Source of the DNA: an uncultured Desulfuromonadales bacterium
Lineage (GTDB): Bacteria; Desulfobacterota; Desulfuromonadia; Desulfuromonadales; Geopsychrobacteraceae
Reading direction: 5' to 3'
Assembly (NCBI GenBank): GCA_945787295.1
Contig: CALZHQ010000050.1
Span: forward strand, 1 to 30,050
Length of the DNA: 30,050 nt
The position numbers and the translations under genes were made by a program. The notes under the pieces are model-generated. The model did no database searches, had not been told where the DNA came from, and was given only the letters and a program-made list of their open reading frames with translations. Positions 1-9,064 of this stretch are shown here, one piece after another (position 1 is the stretch's first letter; each line of letters begins with the position of its first letter).

Positions 1-395
1 AGTAACCAAAAGAGGCCGCCCCACTGGTTCCGCCCGCTGCGCGGGAACCTCCGTTCCACAAGCGCTTCGGGGCCGCTCCAATGCGCTTCGCTTAGCTCGC
101 GGCAAACCTCCCGAACCGCTTGCTCCACTCCGGCGGAAGCCAAAGGGGAAAAGAAAGTCGAATTCAGAAGGCTGCTGATTTCCCCTCCCCGTGTGACGCA
201 GCCGGAGTGCAGTGGAGTTTGGCCGGGTTTCGAGGAAAAATGTTTGAGCGCAGCGAGTTTTTTTCCGAGCTGCAAAACGGAACGAAACGGAGGGTACCCG
301 CAGGGCAAGGAGGTCGGGCGCATTTCTTTGCTTCGTTTCCTTGGGCGCACAAAGAAATGAAGGCGTCGAGCGGGGCCGCAACCCCGCGACCTTGA
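1..395. repeat. GC-rich intergenic stretch, probable dispersed repeat
   Basis: No credible gene lies here. Both strands are open by composition, and the predicted peptides (rich in Arg, Ser, Pro) resemble no family I know. What can be seen is dense secondary structure: a hairpin at 26-49 (GGTTC/GAACC with a GC core), a perfect 10-base inverted repeat CATTTCTTTG (321-330) and CAAAGAAATG (350-359), and a GCGGGG/CCCCGC hairpin at 365-390. From memory, blocks with a CTTTG...CAAAG arm next to a GC-rich hairpin recur between genes in many proteobacterial genomes and give spurious ORF calls. The dispersed-repeat reading is therefore inference. The left edge is cut by the window. Confidence 0.45.
365..390 (-). 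terminator. Hairpin just downstream of miaA
   Basis: The arms GCGGGG (370-375) and CCCCGC (382-387) enclose a 6-base loop, extended by GTC/GAC on the outside. The hairpin begins 8 bases beyond the miaA stop codon, so it is placed to end the minus-strand transcript. No T tract follows on that strand, so it is either a weak or Rho-assisted terminator or simply part of the surrounding repeat. Confidence 0.35.
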
Positions 396-397
396 CT

Positions 398-1309
398 TTA
401 CAATTCCCTTTCAATCACCTTACACAACTCCGAAAACGGATCCACCTGCCCATTCAGCCAATGAATCTCCACCCCGTTCCTCTCCATCCGCCGAAAAAAA
501 GTCTCCTGCCGCTTGGCAAACTGGCCGATAGCGCTGCGCAGCTTCTGCACCATATCGTTACGGCTCAACTTGCCCTGCAGGTGCTGGGCGATCAATCGAT
601 ATTCCAGTCCGTAAAATTCCAACGTCCCCCAGGGAACCCCAGAGTCATGTAATTGTTGAACTTCGTCGATCATTCCCGCATCGAAGCGTTGTTGCAGGCG
701 CAGGGCAATCCGCCGGCGTAGAAGTTCCCGTGGCCATTGCAAACCGAACACCAATGGCCGAAGCTCCGGCAACGGTGGCAATTCGGCGGCAGCCGACTGC
801 TCACCAAGAGCGATTTCGATCGCCCGGATCAATCGCTGACGCTCATCCAGATCGGTCCGGTTGTGTTGTTCCGGTTTCAGTTGCAGCAACCTCTCGCGCA
901 GCTGTTCATCGCTTAAGGGGGCAAGCTCTTTCCGCAATGCTCTATTTTCCGCGACCTCGATCAGCCGATAACCACGCAGTACCGCATCCAGGTACATCCC
1001 GGTGCCACCGCAAAGGATCGGCAGTTTATCGCGGCTCCAGAGGTCCTCGATAGCAGCGAAGCAATCGCGCTGAAACTGGAAAACATTGTATTCGCTGCCC
1101 GGCTCGGCGATATCGATCAGATGATAGGGAACGTCACCGTACTCCTGGAGATCCTTGCCGGTGCCCAAATCCATGCCGCGATAGACCTGCCGAGAGTCGG
1201 CAGAAATGATCTCCGCAGCCAGCTTATCTGCCGCCTGTACCGCCAGTCCGGTTTTCCCGCCGGCGGTGGCGCCAAGAATGACGATCAGGTTCGGTTTTGT
1301 GCTGTTCAT
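398..1309 (-). CDS. miaA: tRNA dimethylallyltransferase
   Basis: Transfers a dimethylallyl group from DMAPP to N6 of A37 in tRNAs that read codons starting with U, a cytoplasmic tRNA modification. The protein is 303 residues, normal for MiaA. The P-loop GATAGGKT lies at about residues 13-20, followed by the substrate-binding signature ADSRQVYRGMD and the motif CGGTGMYLDAVLRG. The frame is open 108 bases further upstream, but I chose the ATG at 1309: the MiaA core begins there, and AGGAG sits 6 bases before it. The gene is divergent from pcnB across about 127 bases. It is not followed by hfq, its usual partner in gammaproteobacteria. The family call is secure. Confidence 0.95.
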   Translation of the reverse strand: MNSTKPNLIVILGATAGGKTGLAVQAADKLAAEIISADSRQVYRGMDLGTGKDLQEYGDVPYHLIDIAEPGSEYNVFQFQRDCFAAIEDLWSRDKLPILCGGTGMYLDAVLRGYRLIEVAENRALRKELAPLSDEQLRERLLQLKPEQHNRTDLDERQRLIRAIEIALGEQSAAAELPPLPELRPLVFGLQWPRELLRRRIALRLQQRFDAGMIDEVQQLHDSGVPWGTLEFYGLEYRLIAQHLQGKLSRNDMVQKLRSAIGQFAKRQETFFRRMERNGVEIHWLNGQVDPFSELCKVIEREL

Positions 1310-1375
1310 TCTCACTCCTGAAAAAAGTGCCTCACAGAATAAAGCAAAAGATCTGCCCTGCCTACGGCAAAACCC

Positions 1376-1404
1376 TTCATCCAGCCGTTTTGATCTGCTA
1401 TAGT
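1376..1404 (+). promoter_or_regulatory. Candidate promoter of pcnB (extended -10)
   Basis: TATAGT at 1399-1404 is preceded by TG at 1396-1397, forming an extended -10. A weak -35 (TTCATC, 1376-1381) lies 17 bases upstream. Transcription would start near 1411, leaving a leader of about 25 bases before pcnB. Confidence 0.5.
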
Positions 1405-1436
1405 CCGCCTGACTCAATCAGTGCGACAGGAAAGTG

Positions 1437-2690
1437 ATGACGACCAAGGAACAACAGCCGATTATTCTGCCCCGCGCCGAGCACGGCATCTCGCGTAAAC
1501 AGATCGATGAAGAGACGCTCAAGGTCCTTTACCGTCTGCACCGCAACGGCCAGCTGGCCTATCTGGTCGGCGGCAGTGTCCGCGATCTGCTGCTCGGCCG
1601 CAAGCCGAAGGATTTCGATGTTGGGACTGATGCCACTCCTGCCCAGGTGCGGCGGCTGTTCCGTAACTGTTTTCTGGTCGGCAAACGGTTCCGCCTGGCC
1701 CATATCCGCTTTGCCGGCAACAAGCTGATTGAGGTTGCCACCTTCCGCCGCCATCCGGATGAGGAGGAACTGCCGAACGACCCGGACGAGCATTTTCACT
1801 TTGTGCAGAATGTCTTCGGGACTCCGCGTGATGATGCCTTCCGCCGTGATTTCACCATCAACGCCCTGTTCTATAATATTGCCGACTTTTCAATTATTGA
1901 TCATGTCGGTGGCCTGGACGACCTGCGCAACAAGCAGATTCGAGTGATCGGCGAGCCACTGATCCGTTTTGAAGAAGACCCGGTGCGGATGCTGCGGGCA
2001 CTGGAGTTTGCCGCCCGGCTCGACTTCGCTCTTGATCCGGCGATTCTCGCCGCCATTGAGCAGAAAAAAGAGTTGATCGCGGCCGCGGCGCCGGCGCGGA
2101 TTCGTGAGGAGATCATGGAACTGTACCGCCACGGTGTTGCCGGGCCGGTGTTGAAACAGTGTCGCGAACTCGGCATGCTGCCACACCTGCTGGCTGGCTA
2201 TCCCGGCACCGATGAGAGCATTGAGTTACTGGCCAAGATCGATCAGCGCACCCAATCGGGAGTGCCGATCGAAGAGGCGTTCGCCATCGCAGCACTCTAC
2301 CTGCGGCTGTTCATGGATAACTGCCCGCCAGCACCGGATGTGCACATTACCGAGGCCTTGCATAAAGCCAACGAGATCATCATCCCCCATTGCCGTTATT
2401 TCAGCATTGCCCAGGGAATCCGTCACCAGGCCCGTGAGCTGCTGGTTGGCTGCTTTCGTCTGGCTCGCGGCCGTGGCATGCGCGGTGAACGACGTTTTCT
2501 ACAACACCCCTTCACCCCCCAATCGCTGCAGCTGTTCAGACTATGGTCCGAAGTCCATCCCGAGCTGGAACCGCTGGTCAAGGAATGGCAAAAACAGATC
2601 CAAAGTCCGCCGGCAAAAACAGAGCAAACCCGCCGGCGCCCGCGCCGCAGACGGCGGAAGATATCGGGACAACACGCCACTCCTCGCTAA
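1437..2690 (+). CDS. pcnB: Poly(A) polymerase I (PcnB-type nucleotidyltransferase)
   Basis: Adds 3' poly(A) tails to RNA and so promotes decay by exonucleases. The class II nucleotidyltransferase head shows YLVGGSVRDLLLG and the metal-binding DFD motif. The segment LVGKRFRLAHI fits the signature that, as I recall it, separates bacterial poly(A) polymerases from CCA-adding enzymes, and the RRDFTINALFYN motif follows. The C-terminus ends in a strongly basic Arg-rich tail, typical of PcnB RNA-binding tails. The frame can start at GTG 1434, but AGGA at 1427-1430 is better spaced for ATG 1437 (417 residues). It is transcribed away from miaA, apparently as a single gene. A CCA-adding role is the main alternative and looks unlikely. 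Confidence 0.9.
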   Translation: MTTKEQQPIILPRAEHGISRKQIDEETLKVLYRLHRNGQLAYLVGGSVRDLLLGRKPKDFDVGTDATPAQVRRLFRNCFLVGKRFRLAHIRFAGNKLIEVATFRRHPDEEELPNDPDEHFHFVQNVFGTPRDDAFRRDFTINALFYNIADFSIIDHVGGLDDLRNKQIRVIGEPLIRFEEDPVRMLRALEFAARLDFALDPAILAAIEQKKELIAAAAPARIREEIMELYRHGVAGPVLKQCRELGMLPHLLAGYPGTDESIELLAKIDQRTQSGVPIEEAFAIAALYLRLFMDNCPPAPDVHITEALHKANEIIIPHCRYFSIAQGIRHQARELLVGCFRLARGRGMRGERRFLQHPFTPQSLQLFRLWSEVHPELEPLVKEWQKQIQSPPAKTEQTRRRPRRRRRKISGQHATPR

Positions 2691-2706
2691 AAGGATCAAC
2701 AGGGTA

Positions 2707-2725
2707 TTTTCCGCTATAGCGAAAA
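2707..2725. promoter_or_regulatory. Palindrome downstream of pcnB
   Basis: CGCTATAGCG (2712-2721) is a perfect 10-base palindrome flanked by TTTTC and AAAA, so the whole element is nearly symmetric. There is no loop, so it looks more like a protein-binding site or a chance AT/GC block than a terminator. Confidence 0.25.
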
Positions 2726-3008
2726 ACAGGATGCGTGGCGGTTTTGCTCCTTATGTTAAAAGCAGAAGGTAAAAGTCATTTGCAGCAGCAAAAATTATCA
2801 CCTGGCGAGCCTATGAGTTCACCAGGTTTCGATGACAAGCTCCAGCAATAATCCGGCCTGAAAACGCTCCGCTAACAAACTGTCTTCAGTAAGAATTACC
2901 CACAGTTAGGTCTTGACACCAGGCGCAGCAACACCTCGAACATTCTCACCATTTTTCTTCTCAAAAATAGCTACTTAGTCGGCAACAAGCAACTTTCAAG
3001 GCATTGAC

Positions 3009-3037
3009 TTGACAGCCCGATGACTTAAATTTATTAA
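3009..3037 (+). promoter_or_regulatory. Second candidate promoter upstream of cheA
   Basis: A perfect TTGACA (3009-3014) is separated by 17 bases from TATTAA (3032-3037, 4 of 6 matches to TATAAT). If used, it would give a leader of about 190 bases. It is weaker than the candidate at 3117-3144. Confidence 0.35.
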
Positions 3038-3116
3038 TTAAATTAGCTATGTCCCCAGCCTCGCTTTTTAGCCCTCTGTTCCAGGAAAAAAGATGACCCT
3101 TCAGGCTATTTTTTAT

Positions 3117-3144
3117 TTGATGTTTTTTATGTGATCTGTATAAT
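3117..3144 (+). promoter_or_regulatory. Candidate sigma-70-type promoter of the chemotaxis operon
   Basis: A perfect -10 TATAAT (3139-3144) lies 16 bases after TTGATG (3117-3122, four matches to TTGACA). The predicted start near 3151 leaves a leader of about 85 bases to cheA. I found no sigma-54 (GG-N10-GC) or sigma-28 consensus here, so expression looks housekeeping-sigma driven. Confidence 0.55.
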
Positions 3145-3234
3145 TAAACATTCCTATCAGAATGGGAGGAAAGTCTCCTTAATGACTGGTAAAAAGTAGC
3201 TTTCTAGCAGCATTAACAAATCGAGGATATGTCT

Positions 3235-5610
3235 ATGAGTATGGACATCGACAGCGACCAGCTTGAAATCATTCAGGAATTCGTCACTGAAAGCCAGGAC
3301 ATGATCGAGCAGTTGGAGCCGCAGATCATTGAACTTGGCCAGAACAGCGACCCGGAAACGATGAATGCCATCTTTCGCCTCTTCCATTCGATGAAAGGGA
3401 GCGCCGGGTTTCTGGAGTTCGACCACATCACCCGGGTGGCCCATGCGGCGGAAAACCTGCTCGATCTGATCCGTAACTGCGAAATAGAGCTGGTTCCCGA
3501 TCACGTCACCCTGCTCTGTGCCTCCTGTGACTTTGCCAAAGAAGCCCTGGAACTGGTCGCTAGTGACTACACCGACAAGGCAATGGCCCCGGCGGCAGAT
3601 GAAATGGCTGAGAAACTCCACCAGGCGATAGAGTTTGCGAAACAGGGAGAAGAAGCCGACGCGACCGCAGAGCAACCTGCTGCCGAGCCTGCCGAAGAAA
3701 CTCCCCCTGAAGCACCCGCGGCCGAACAGCCTAGCACTCTAATAGACCTCACCGCCGAACCGGAAAAACCGACCACCCCGCCAGCTGCGCTGGACGCCGA
3801 TGGACTGCCGAAACTCGAGATCACCGACGAAATGCGCTTGAGCTTTGTTCAGGAAGGCAATGAACTTCTGCAGAACGCCGAACAGGGGTTGCTTGCCTGG
3901 GCCGAGAACCCTGCCGACACCGAATCGATCGGTGACATCTTCCGCCAGGTCCATAGTTTCAAGGGCAACTGCGGTTTCTTCGGTTTCATGCAGATGGAAA
4001 CCCTGAGCCACCAGATGGAGAACCTCCTCGACCGGGTCAAGTCCGGCTCAAAACTGGCGATCGAAAACCCGGCCGACCAGCTCCTGGCCGCACTCGATGT
4101 GCTGCAGCAAGCGGTCAATGACATTTCTGACGGCAAAGAAGGGCTTATCGAAGGACTTGATGGGAAGGTTCAACAGCTGCAATTGCTGGTTCCGCCCCTG
4201 CTGGGTGAATTCCTGGTTGAGGAGGGAGTCAAAGAAAAAGCGGTTGCGGATGCGGTAAAAACCCAGAAAAAACCGGTTGGCGAGATCCTGGTTGAAAAGG
4301 GCGCGGCGTCACCGGAACAGGTCGACAAGGCCCTGAAGAAGCAACAGGAAAACCTGAACAAGGCGAAGCTAGAAAGCAAGCCTGCGGCCCGCACCAAAAC
4401 CCCGGCCAAACGGCAGGATATTCGGGTCGAATTAAGCAAGCTCGACAGCCTGATCAACCTGATCGGTGAGCTTGTCATCGCAGAAAACATGCTGATCCAC
4501 AATCCCGACCTGGTCGGAATGGAGCTGGAAAACTTCAACAAGGCCGGACAGCACATGTCGAAACTGGTGCGCGAACTGCAGGAAACGGCCATGATCATCC
4601 GCATGATCCCGGTCTCAGGTCTGTTCCGCCGCATGATCCGACTGGTTCACGACATCTCGGTCAAAGCGGGCAAGAAAGTGGAACTGGAACTGGTCGGCGA
4701 AGAAACCGAGATCGACAAAACGGTTATCGAAACGATAACCGATCCGCTGGTCCACCTGCTGCGTAACTCACTCGATCATGGGCTGGAAACCCCGGACGAA
4801 CGGATTGCGGCCGGCAAAACTGAAAAAGGCACCATTCGCCTGCAGGCCCGCCACGAAGAAGGGGAAGTCTGGGTCACGGTTGAAGATGATGGCCGTGGAC
4901 TGAATAAAGAAAAAATTCTCGAAAAAGCGATCAACAAAGGCCTGATTGAAGGGGATGGCTCCGATCTAAGCGATAAATACATTTACAACCTGATCTTCAT
5001 GCCCGGCTTCTCGACCGCCGCCCAAGTCACAGACATTTCCGGTCGCGGCGTCGGCATGGATGTGGTGAAGCGGAACCTGGAAAAGATCAAGGGCAAGATC
5101 GACGTCAGCAGCACTCCGGGACAGGGCAGCCGGATCGACCTGAGAATCCCGCTGACCCTGGCGATTATCGACGGCATGCTGGTCCGGGTCGGCACCACCA
5201 CCTGTATCGTTCCGACCCTGTCGATCCTGGAGGCCTTCCGCCCGACCATGGAGCAGATGACCATCACTCCCGAAGGGGACGAACTGGCCCGGGTCCGGGA
5301 GAACTTCTTCCCGATCATCCGCCTGCACGAAATCCTCGAGAAAGAGCCTGGCTCGAAAGAACTGCCGGATGGCATTTTGATTGTTCTTGAATATCAAGAC
5401 ACACGTTTTTGCCTGTTTGTCGATGAAATCGTCGGCCAACAGCAGACCGTCATCAAAGGTCTTTCAGAGTTTATCGGCAACGTTGCCGGCGTCTCCGGCT
5501 GCACCATCCTCGGTGATGGCGGTGTCAGCCTGATTCTCGATGTCGGTAGCCTGGTCGAATCGGCTGAGAAAAAAAATCCACAACTTACAAACACAGTAAA
5601 GTCTGTTTGA
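3235..5610 (+). CDS. cheA: Chemotaxis histidine kinase CheA with two Hpt domains
   Basis: Cytoplasmic kinase that phosphorylates the CheY and CheB receivers in response to MCP signals. Positions count from ATG 3229 (793 residues). There are two Hpt domains, with phospho-acceptors at His53 (HSMKG) and His242 (HSFKG), joined by a Pro/Ala/Glu-rich linker (about 140-190). A segment at about 324-376 carries two tandem copies of an LGExLVEEG-type motif resembling the MshEN/GspE N-terminal fold. Then come the dimerisation domain (about 397-460), the HATPase with N box HLLRNSLDHG (509-518), DDGRGL and GRGVGMD, and a CheW-like domain from about 640. GAGGA at 3223-3227 is too close to ATG 3229 but 7 bases from ATG 3235, so I start there (791 residues). 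It heads the operon, 11 bases before cheW. Confidence 0.95.
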   Translation: MSMDIDSDQLEIIQEFVTESQDMIEQLEPQIIELGQNSDPETMNAIFRLFHSMKGSAGFLEFDHITRVAHAAENLLDLIRNCEIELVPDHVTLLCASCDFAKEALELVASDYTDKAMAPAADEMAEKLHQAIEFAKQGEEADATAEQPAAEPAEETPPEAPAAEQPSTLIDLTAEPEKPTTPPAALDADGLPKLEITDEMRLSFVQEGNELLQNAEQGLLAWAENPADTESIGDIFRQVHSFKGNCGFFGFMQMETLSHQMENLLDRVKSGSKLAIENPADQLLAALDVLQQAVNDISDGKEGLIEGLDGKVQQLQLLVPPLLGEFLVEEGVKEKAVADAVKTQKKPVGEILVEKGAASPEQVDKALKKQQENLNKAKLESKPAARTKTPAKRQDIRVELSKLDSLINLIGELVIAENMLIHNPDLVGMELENFNKAGQHMSKLVRELQETAMIIRMIPVSGLFRRMIRLVHDISVKAGKKVELELVGEETEIDKTVIETITDPLVHLLRNSLDHGLETPDERIAAGKTEKGTIRLQARHEEGEVWVTVEDDGRGLNKEKILEKAINKGLIEGDGSDLSDKYIYNLIFMPGFSTAAQVTDISGRGVGMDVVKRNLEKIKGKIDVSSTPGQGSRIDLRIPLTLAIIDGMLVRVGTTTCIVPTLSILEAFRPTMEQMTITPEGDELARVRENFFPIIRLHEILEKEPGSKELPDGILIVLEYQDTRFCLFVDEIVGQQQTVIKGLSEFIGNVAGVSGCTILGDGGVSLILDVGSLVESAEKKNPQLTNTVKSV

Positions 5611-5621
5611 AGGAGGAATAA

Positions 5622-6116
5622 ATGGCTGAGGAAAATAGGGTTGATAACGAAGATACGCAAAAGGACAAATATCTGACTTTTCACCTGGCCGGTGAGGATT
5701 ACGGCATTGAAATCCGCTACGTTATTGAAATCATTGGAATTCAGAACATCACCGAGGTTCCGGACATGCCTTCTTTCATCCGCGGCGTTATCAACCTGCG
5801 CGGTAAAGTCATCCCGGTTATGGATGTCCGGGCCCGCTTCGATCTGCCAGACCGCGAGTACGATGATCGTACCTGTATCATTGTCGTCAATATTGACGGC
5901 ACCGAAGTCGGGCTGGTCGTCGATGAGGTGAGCGAAGTCGCCGACATCCCCATCGCCAACGTTGAGCCGCCGCCCAAAACCGGTAAAAGCGCAGGCGGTC
6001 AGTACATCCAGGGGATGGGCAAGATCGACAAAGCGGTCAAGATCCTCCTCGACGTCCACAAACTGCTCTTTAGCGAAGAAATGCAAGCCCTGATCACCGA
6101 GCAGGAAGAGGCTTAG
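5622..6116 (+). CDS. cheW: Chemotaxis coupling protein CheW
   Basis: Scaffold that joins MCP tips to CheA in the receptor array. The 164 residues form one CheW domain: a beta-rich core starting near residue 14 (LTFHLAGEDYGIEI), the conserved FIRGVINLRGKVIPVMDVR stretch, and VGLVVDEVSEV. Both ends carry short charged tails. A strong ribosome site, AAGGAGG, precedes the ATG. It sits between cheA and the MCP gene, so it probably couples that pair. Confidence 0.95.
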   Translation: MAEENRVDNEDTQKDKYLTFHLAGEDYGIEIRYVIEIIGIQNITEVPDMPSFIRGVINLRGKVIPVMDVRARFDLPDREYDDRTCIIVVNIDGTEVGLVVDEVSEVADIPIANVEPPPKTGKSAGGQYIQGMGKIDKAVKILLDVHKLLFSEEMQALITEQEEA

Positions 6117-6174
6117 TTACACCACCTTTGCTTGACAGTCTGTTGCAAAACCCCCGGGTTATCGGAGAAGAAGA

Positions 6175-8214
6175 ATGAATTTGAAAAAAATTTTCCGGTT
6201 CGATCTGACCACCAAGTTGATTCTGATGGTGCTCACTATCACAGGGATTTTCTGTTTGGCCCTGACGGTTCTCTATTTTGATGTTCGCGACAGCAGCTTT
6301 GCCGAACGTCAACTAAAAGTACAGCACCAAACAGAGACCGCCTGGGGGGTACTGGAAAACTATGTGGCCCTGGAAGAAAGTGGCCAACTGAGCCGGGAAG
6401 TAGCACAACAGCAGGCAGTGGCGGCAATCAAGAAACTCCGCTACGGCAAGAGCGGCTATTTCTGGATCAACGACATGCAGCCGAAAATGATCATGCATCC
6501 GATCAAACCGGCGCTGGATGGCAAAGACCTTTCCGGCAGCAAAGATCCAACTGGTAAAAAACTGTTTGTCGAATTCGTCAACGTCTGCCGTAAACAGGGT
6601 GGTGGCTTTGTCAATTACCTGTGGCCAAAGCCCGGCTTTGATGAGCCGGTCGAAAAGATCTCCTATGTCAAGCGGCTGGCCGCCTGGGACTGGATAGTTG
6701 GTAACGGTCTTTATGTCGACGATGTCGAGGCAAATCTCAGCTCAATCCGCACCAACAACCTGACCACTATTTTAACTGTCATTTTCATAACAGTTATACT
6801 GGTCTGGCTGGTGAATCGCAGCATTGTCGGTCCGTTGCAAAAGATTCGCAAAGCCATTTATGACCTTGGCAAAGGAAAAACTGATATCGATGTTGACTGC
6901 GGCAAACCGGTTGATTGCTCCAAGGCAAAGAACTGCAGTGAGCCGGATTGTCCCAGCTACGGCCGGGAAGACGTCTGCTGGGTTACCGCCGGGTCCTTTT
7001 CAGCCGATGCTCACTGCCCTCGTGCCAAGCGGGGTGAAGATTGCAACACCTGTGAACTTTACGGACCGAAGAGCAATATGCAGGAGCTCGGTTCAGCACT
7101 GCTGGGGCTAGCCAACGCAATGAAGCTTCGGACCTCTCTGGCCCGGCAGATTGCCGACGGTGATCTCACCCAGGAAGTCCAAGTTGCTTCCGACCAGGAC
7201 GAGCTCGGCATGGCCTTGGTGCAGATGCACCAGAACCTGAAACAGATCCTCTGCCAGATATTACAAACGGCATCCCAGATCAATGGAGACTCAAGCAATA
7301 TCGAAGGAACCAGCCAATCGCTGACTGATGGCGCAACACAACAAGCGGCGTCAATTCAACAGATCAAAATCTCTGTCGCTCAGATGGCCGAGCAGACCCG
7401 GCATAATGCTGACAACGCCAATCAGGCTAATAGCCTGGCGAATCAGGCGAAGCAATCGGCTGAGAAAGGGAGTCAACAGATGGAGACCCTGGTTCAGGCG
7501 ATGGATCAGATCAACGAGTCGGGCCAGAACATCAACAAAATCATCAAAGTTATCGATGAAATCGCCTTCCAGACCAACCTATTGGCCCTGAATGCTGCGG
7601 TCGAAGCTGCGCGCGCCGGACAACATGGGAAAGGTTTCGCCGTGGTTGCTGAAGAAGTGCGCAATCTGGCCGCTCGAAGTGCCAAAGCAGCACAGGAGAC
7701 CGCAGAGCTGATCGAAGGTTCGGTCACCAAAGCGGGCAATGGGGCAGAACTGGCCGATACGACAGCGGCCGCCCTGAACGAAATTGTTGAAGGCATCACC
7801 AAGGCGACCGACCTGATGGGTGAAATTGCTACCGCCAGTAACGATCAGGCTCAAAGTACCGACCAGATCAACGAAGGACTTTCACAAATCGACACAGTCG
7901 GTCAGCAGAACAAGGCCTTTGCCGAGATGACGGCAACCACTGCTGAGGAATTGGCCGCTCAGGCCCAGCGCCTCAACCAGCAGCTCAGCAAGTTCACTCT
8001 CAGCCAAATCGACTGCCCGCCGTTAACCGGAACTTCTGTGCGCCAGGCTGCACAGCGACCGATTCCGGCAGCAACGACGTCCAGAAAATCTATCGACAGT
8101 CGACCGAAGCCGGCAGACCCGGTAAAGGGCTCCAGCTGGGACGAGAGGAATGTGCCATCAACTGGCACGGCGCTACGCATTGCCCTGGATGATGACGAGT
8201 TCGGCAAATACTAA
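6175..8214 (+). CDS. Methyl-accepting chemotaxis protein, Cache sensor with Cys-rich HAMP insert
   Basis: Inner-membrane chemoreceptor of 679 residues. TM1 lies at about 14-36 and TM2 at about 194-213. Between them is a periplasmic single-Cache-type domain (about 50-185, with [10 protein letters not shown] and [12 protein letters not shown]). After TM2 the first HAMP helix is interrupted at about 240-297 by an insert with eight cysteines (242, 248, 254, 259, 268, 281, 290, 293). It resembles what I remember as the 'two-CW' cysteine motif; the [11 protein letters not shown] core is the clearest part. HAMP-like sequence resumes (about 300-355), then the signalling coiled coil with its hairpin tip around 460-509 (conserved [20 protein letters not shown]). 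There is no CheR-tether pentapeptide at the C-terminus, which ends in an acidic tail. The ligand is unknown; the cysteines suggest metal or redox sensing (inference). GGAGAAG precedes the ATG. Confidence 0.92.
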   Translation: MNLKKIFRFDLTTKLILMVLTITGIFCLALTVLYFDVRDSSFAERQLKVQHQTETAWGVLENYVALEESGQLSREVAQQQAVAAIKKLRYGKSGYFWINDMQPKMIMHPIKPALDGKDLSGSKDPTGKKLFVEFVNVCRKQGGGFVNYLWPKPGFDEPVEKISYVKRLAAWDWIVGNGLYVDDVEANLSSIRTNNLTTILTVIFITVILVWLVNRSIVGPLQKIRKAIYDLGKGKTDIDVDCGKPVDCSKAKNCSEPDCPSYGREDVCWVTAGSFSADAHCPRAKRGEDCNTCELYGPKSNMQELGSALLGLANAMKLRTSLARQIADGDLTQEVQVASDQDELGMALVQMHQNLKQILCQILQTASQINGDSSNIEGTSQSLTDGATQQAASIQQIKISVAQMAEQTRHNADNANQANSLANQAKQSAEKGSQQMETLVQAMDQINESGQNINKIIKVIDEIAFQTNLLALNAAVEAARAGQHGKGFAVVAEEVRNLAARSAKAAQETAELIEGSVTKAGNGAELADTTAAALNEIVEGITKATDLMGEIATASNDQAQSTDQINEGLSQIDTVGQQNKAFAEMTATTAEELAAQAQRLNQQLSKFTLSQIDCPPLTGTSVRQAAQRPIPAATTSRKSIDSRPKPADPVKGSSWDERNVPSTGTALRIALDDDEFGKY

Positions 8215-8300
8215 AGAATCACCGCGTATTGACAGGCAACGACTCAATGGTAAAAGAACGCTCGACGCCATTCCAAATACCTGCAGCTCAGGGTAACAGC

Positions 8301-9064
8301 ATGATGGCGATTTCCGACCAGGAATTCAACGATCTGCGCGACCTGATCCACCAGCGCTTCGGGATTAACCTGACCGAGCAGAAACGCTCTCTGCTCGTCG
8401 GTCGGCTGCAGAAGCTGATGCGTCAATTAAACCTGTCAACCTGATTTCGACCAACCACACCTACTTCAACCGCGAAAAGGAACATTTCGACTACTTTTAC
8501 CAGACCGCCCTGCCGGCAATTGTCGAAAAGCTAAGACGGGAAAACCGCAATGACTTGCGGATCTGGTGCGCAGGCTGTTCGACCGGGGAAGAGCCCTACA
8601 CCCTGCTGATGCTGATGATGGAGTATCTCGGCAACGAATACAGTTCCTGGGATGCCGGCATCCTGGCCACCGATATTTCCGAACGCGCCCTGTCGATGGC
8701 CCGCAAGGGGGTTTACAGCGCCGATCATGTCAGTCAGCTACCGGGAAATCTGCAACGCAAATATTTCACTTTGGCCAGGCCGGGAGAAATGGCGGTGGTC
8801 GACAAGATCAAGCGGGAAGCGACCTTTCGGCGCTTTAACCTGATGAATTCCAGCTTCCCCTTTAAGAAACCGTTTCAGATGATTTTCTGCAGAAATGTGA
8901 TGATTTATTTTGATCAGCCAACGCGAGACGCACTGGTTGGACGCTATCACCAGCATACTGAACCGGGCGGGTATCTGTTTATCGGTCATTCTGAAACCCT
9001 GGGCCGTAGCCAATCCCGCTACCAGTACATCCAACCGGCGTTGTACCGCAAAGGAACCAGCTGA
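8301..9064 (+). pseudogene. cheR: Chemotaxis methyltransferase CheR, disrupted by an internal deletion
   Basis: CheR methylates MCP glutamates using SAM. The N-terminal helical domain starts at ATG 8301 (AGGG at 8290-8293; the frame is open back to TTG 8229) and reads ISDQEFNDLRDLIHQRFGIN, then stops at TGA 8442-8444 after the LMRQLNLST segment. The remainder resumes in another frame from about 8435 (VNLISTNHTYFNREKEHF), continues through the SAM site IWCAGCSTGEEPYT and FCRNVMIYF, and ends normally at 9064. Compared with the family, about 25-28 residues between the helical domain and the LISTN motif are missing. The frame change implies a deletion of 3n+1 bases. The junction contains AACCTGTCAACCTG, a short direct repeat consistent with slippage. 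The stop overlaps the cheB start by one base. An assembly error cannot be excluded. Confidence 0.85.

Larger units (their letters stand above)
2691..3116. other. AT-rich intergenic gap between pcnB and the chemotaxis operon
   Basis: I see no gene here. It contains a palindrome at 2707-2725, a small inverted repeat (ACCTGG 2800-2805, CCAGGT 2822-2827), and a second possible promoter at 3009-3037 described separately. It is clearly more AT-rich than the flanking genes. No convincing Rho-independent terminator for pcnB is visible. Confidence 0.5.

Noticed and set aside
120..395. 91-residue open frame with a Ser/Arg-rich peptide
   Set aside because: Its composition, the dense hairpins and the open frames on both strands point to a non-coding repeat; no ribosome site or domain supports it.
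3145..3228. c-di-GMP (GEMM-type) riboswitch in the cheA leader
   Set aside because: The leader is short and lacks the conserved GEMM core; only a small GGAG/CTCC hairpin is visible.
5394..6086. 230-residue open frame on the minus strand opposite cheW
   Set aside because: It is fully antisense to cheA and cheW, which have strong family matches, and has no recognisable domain.
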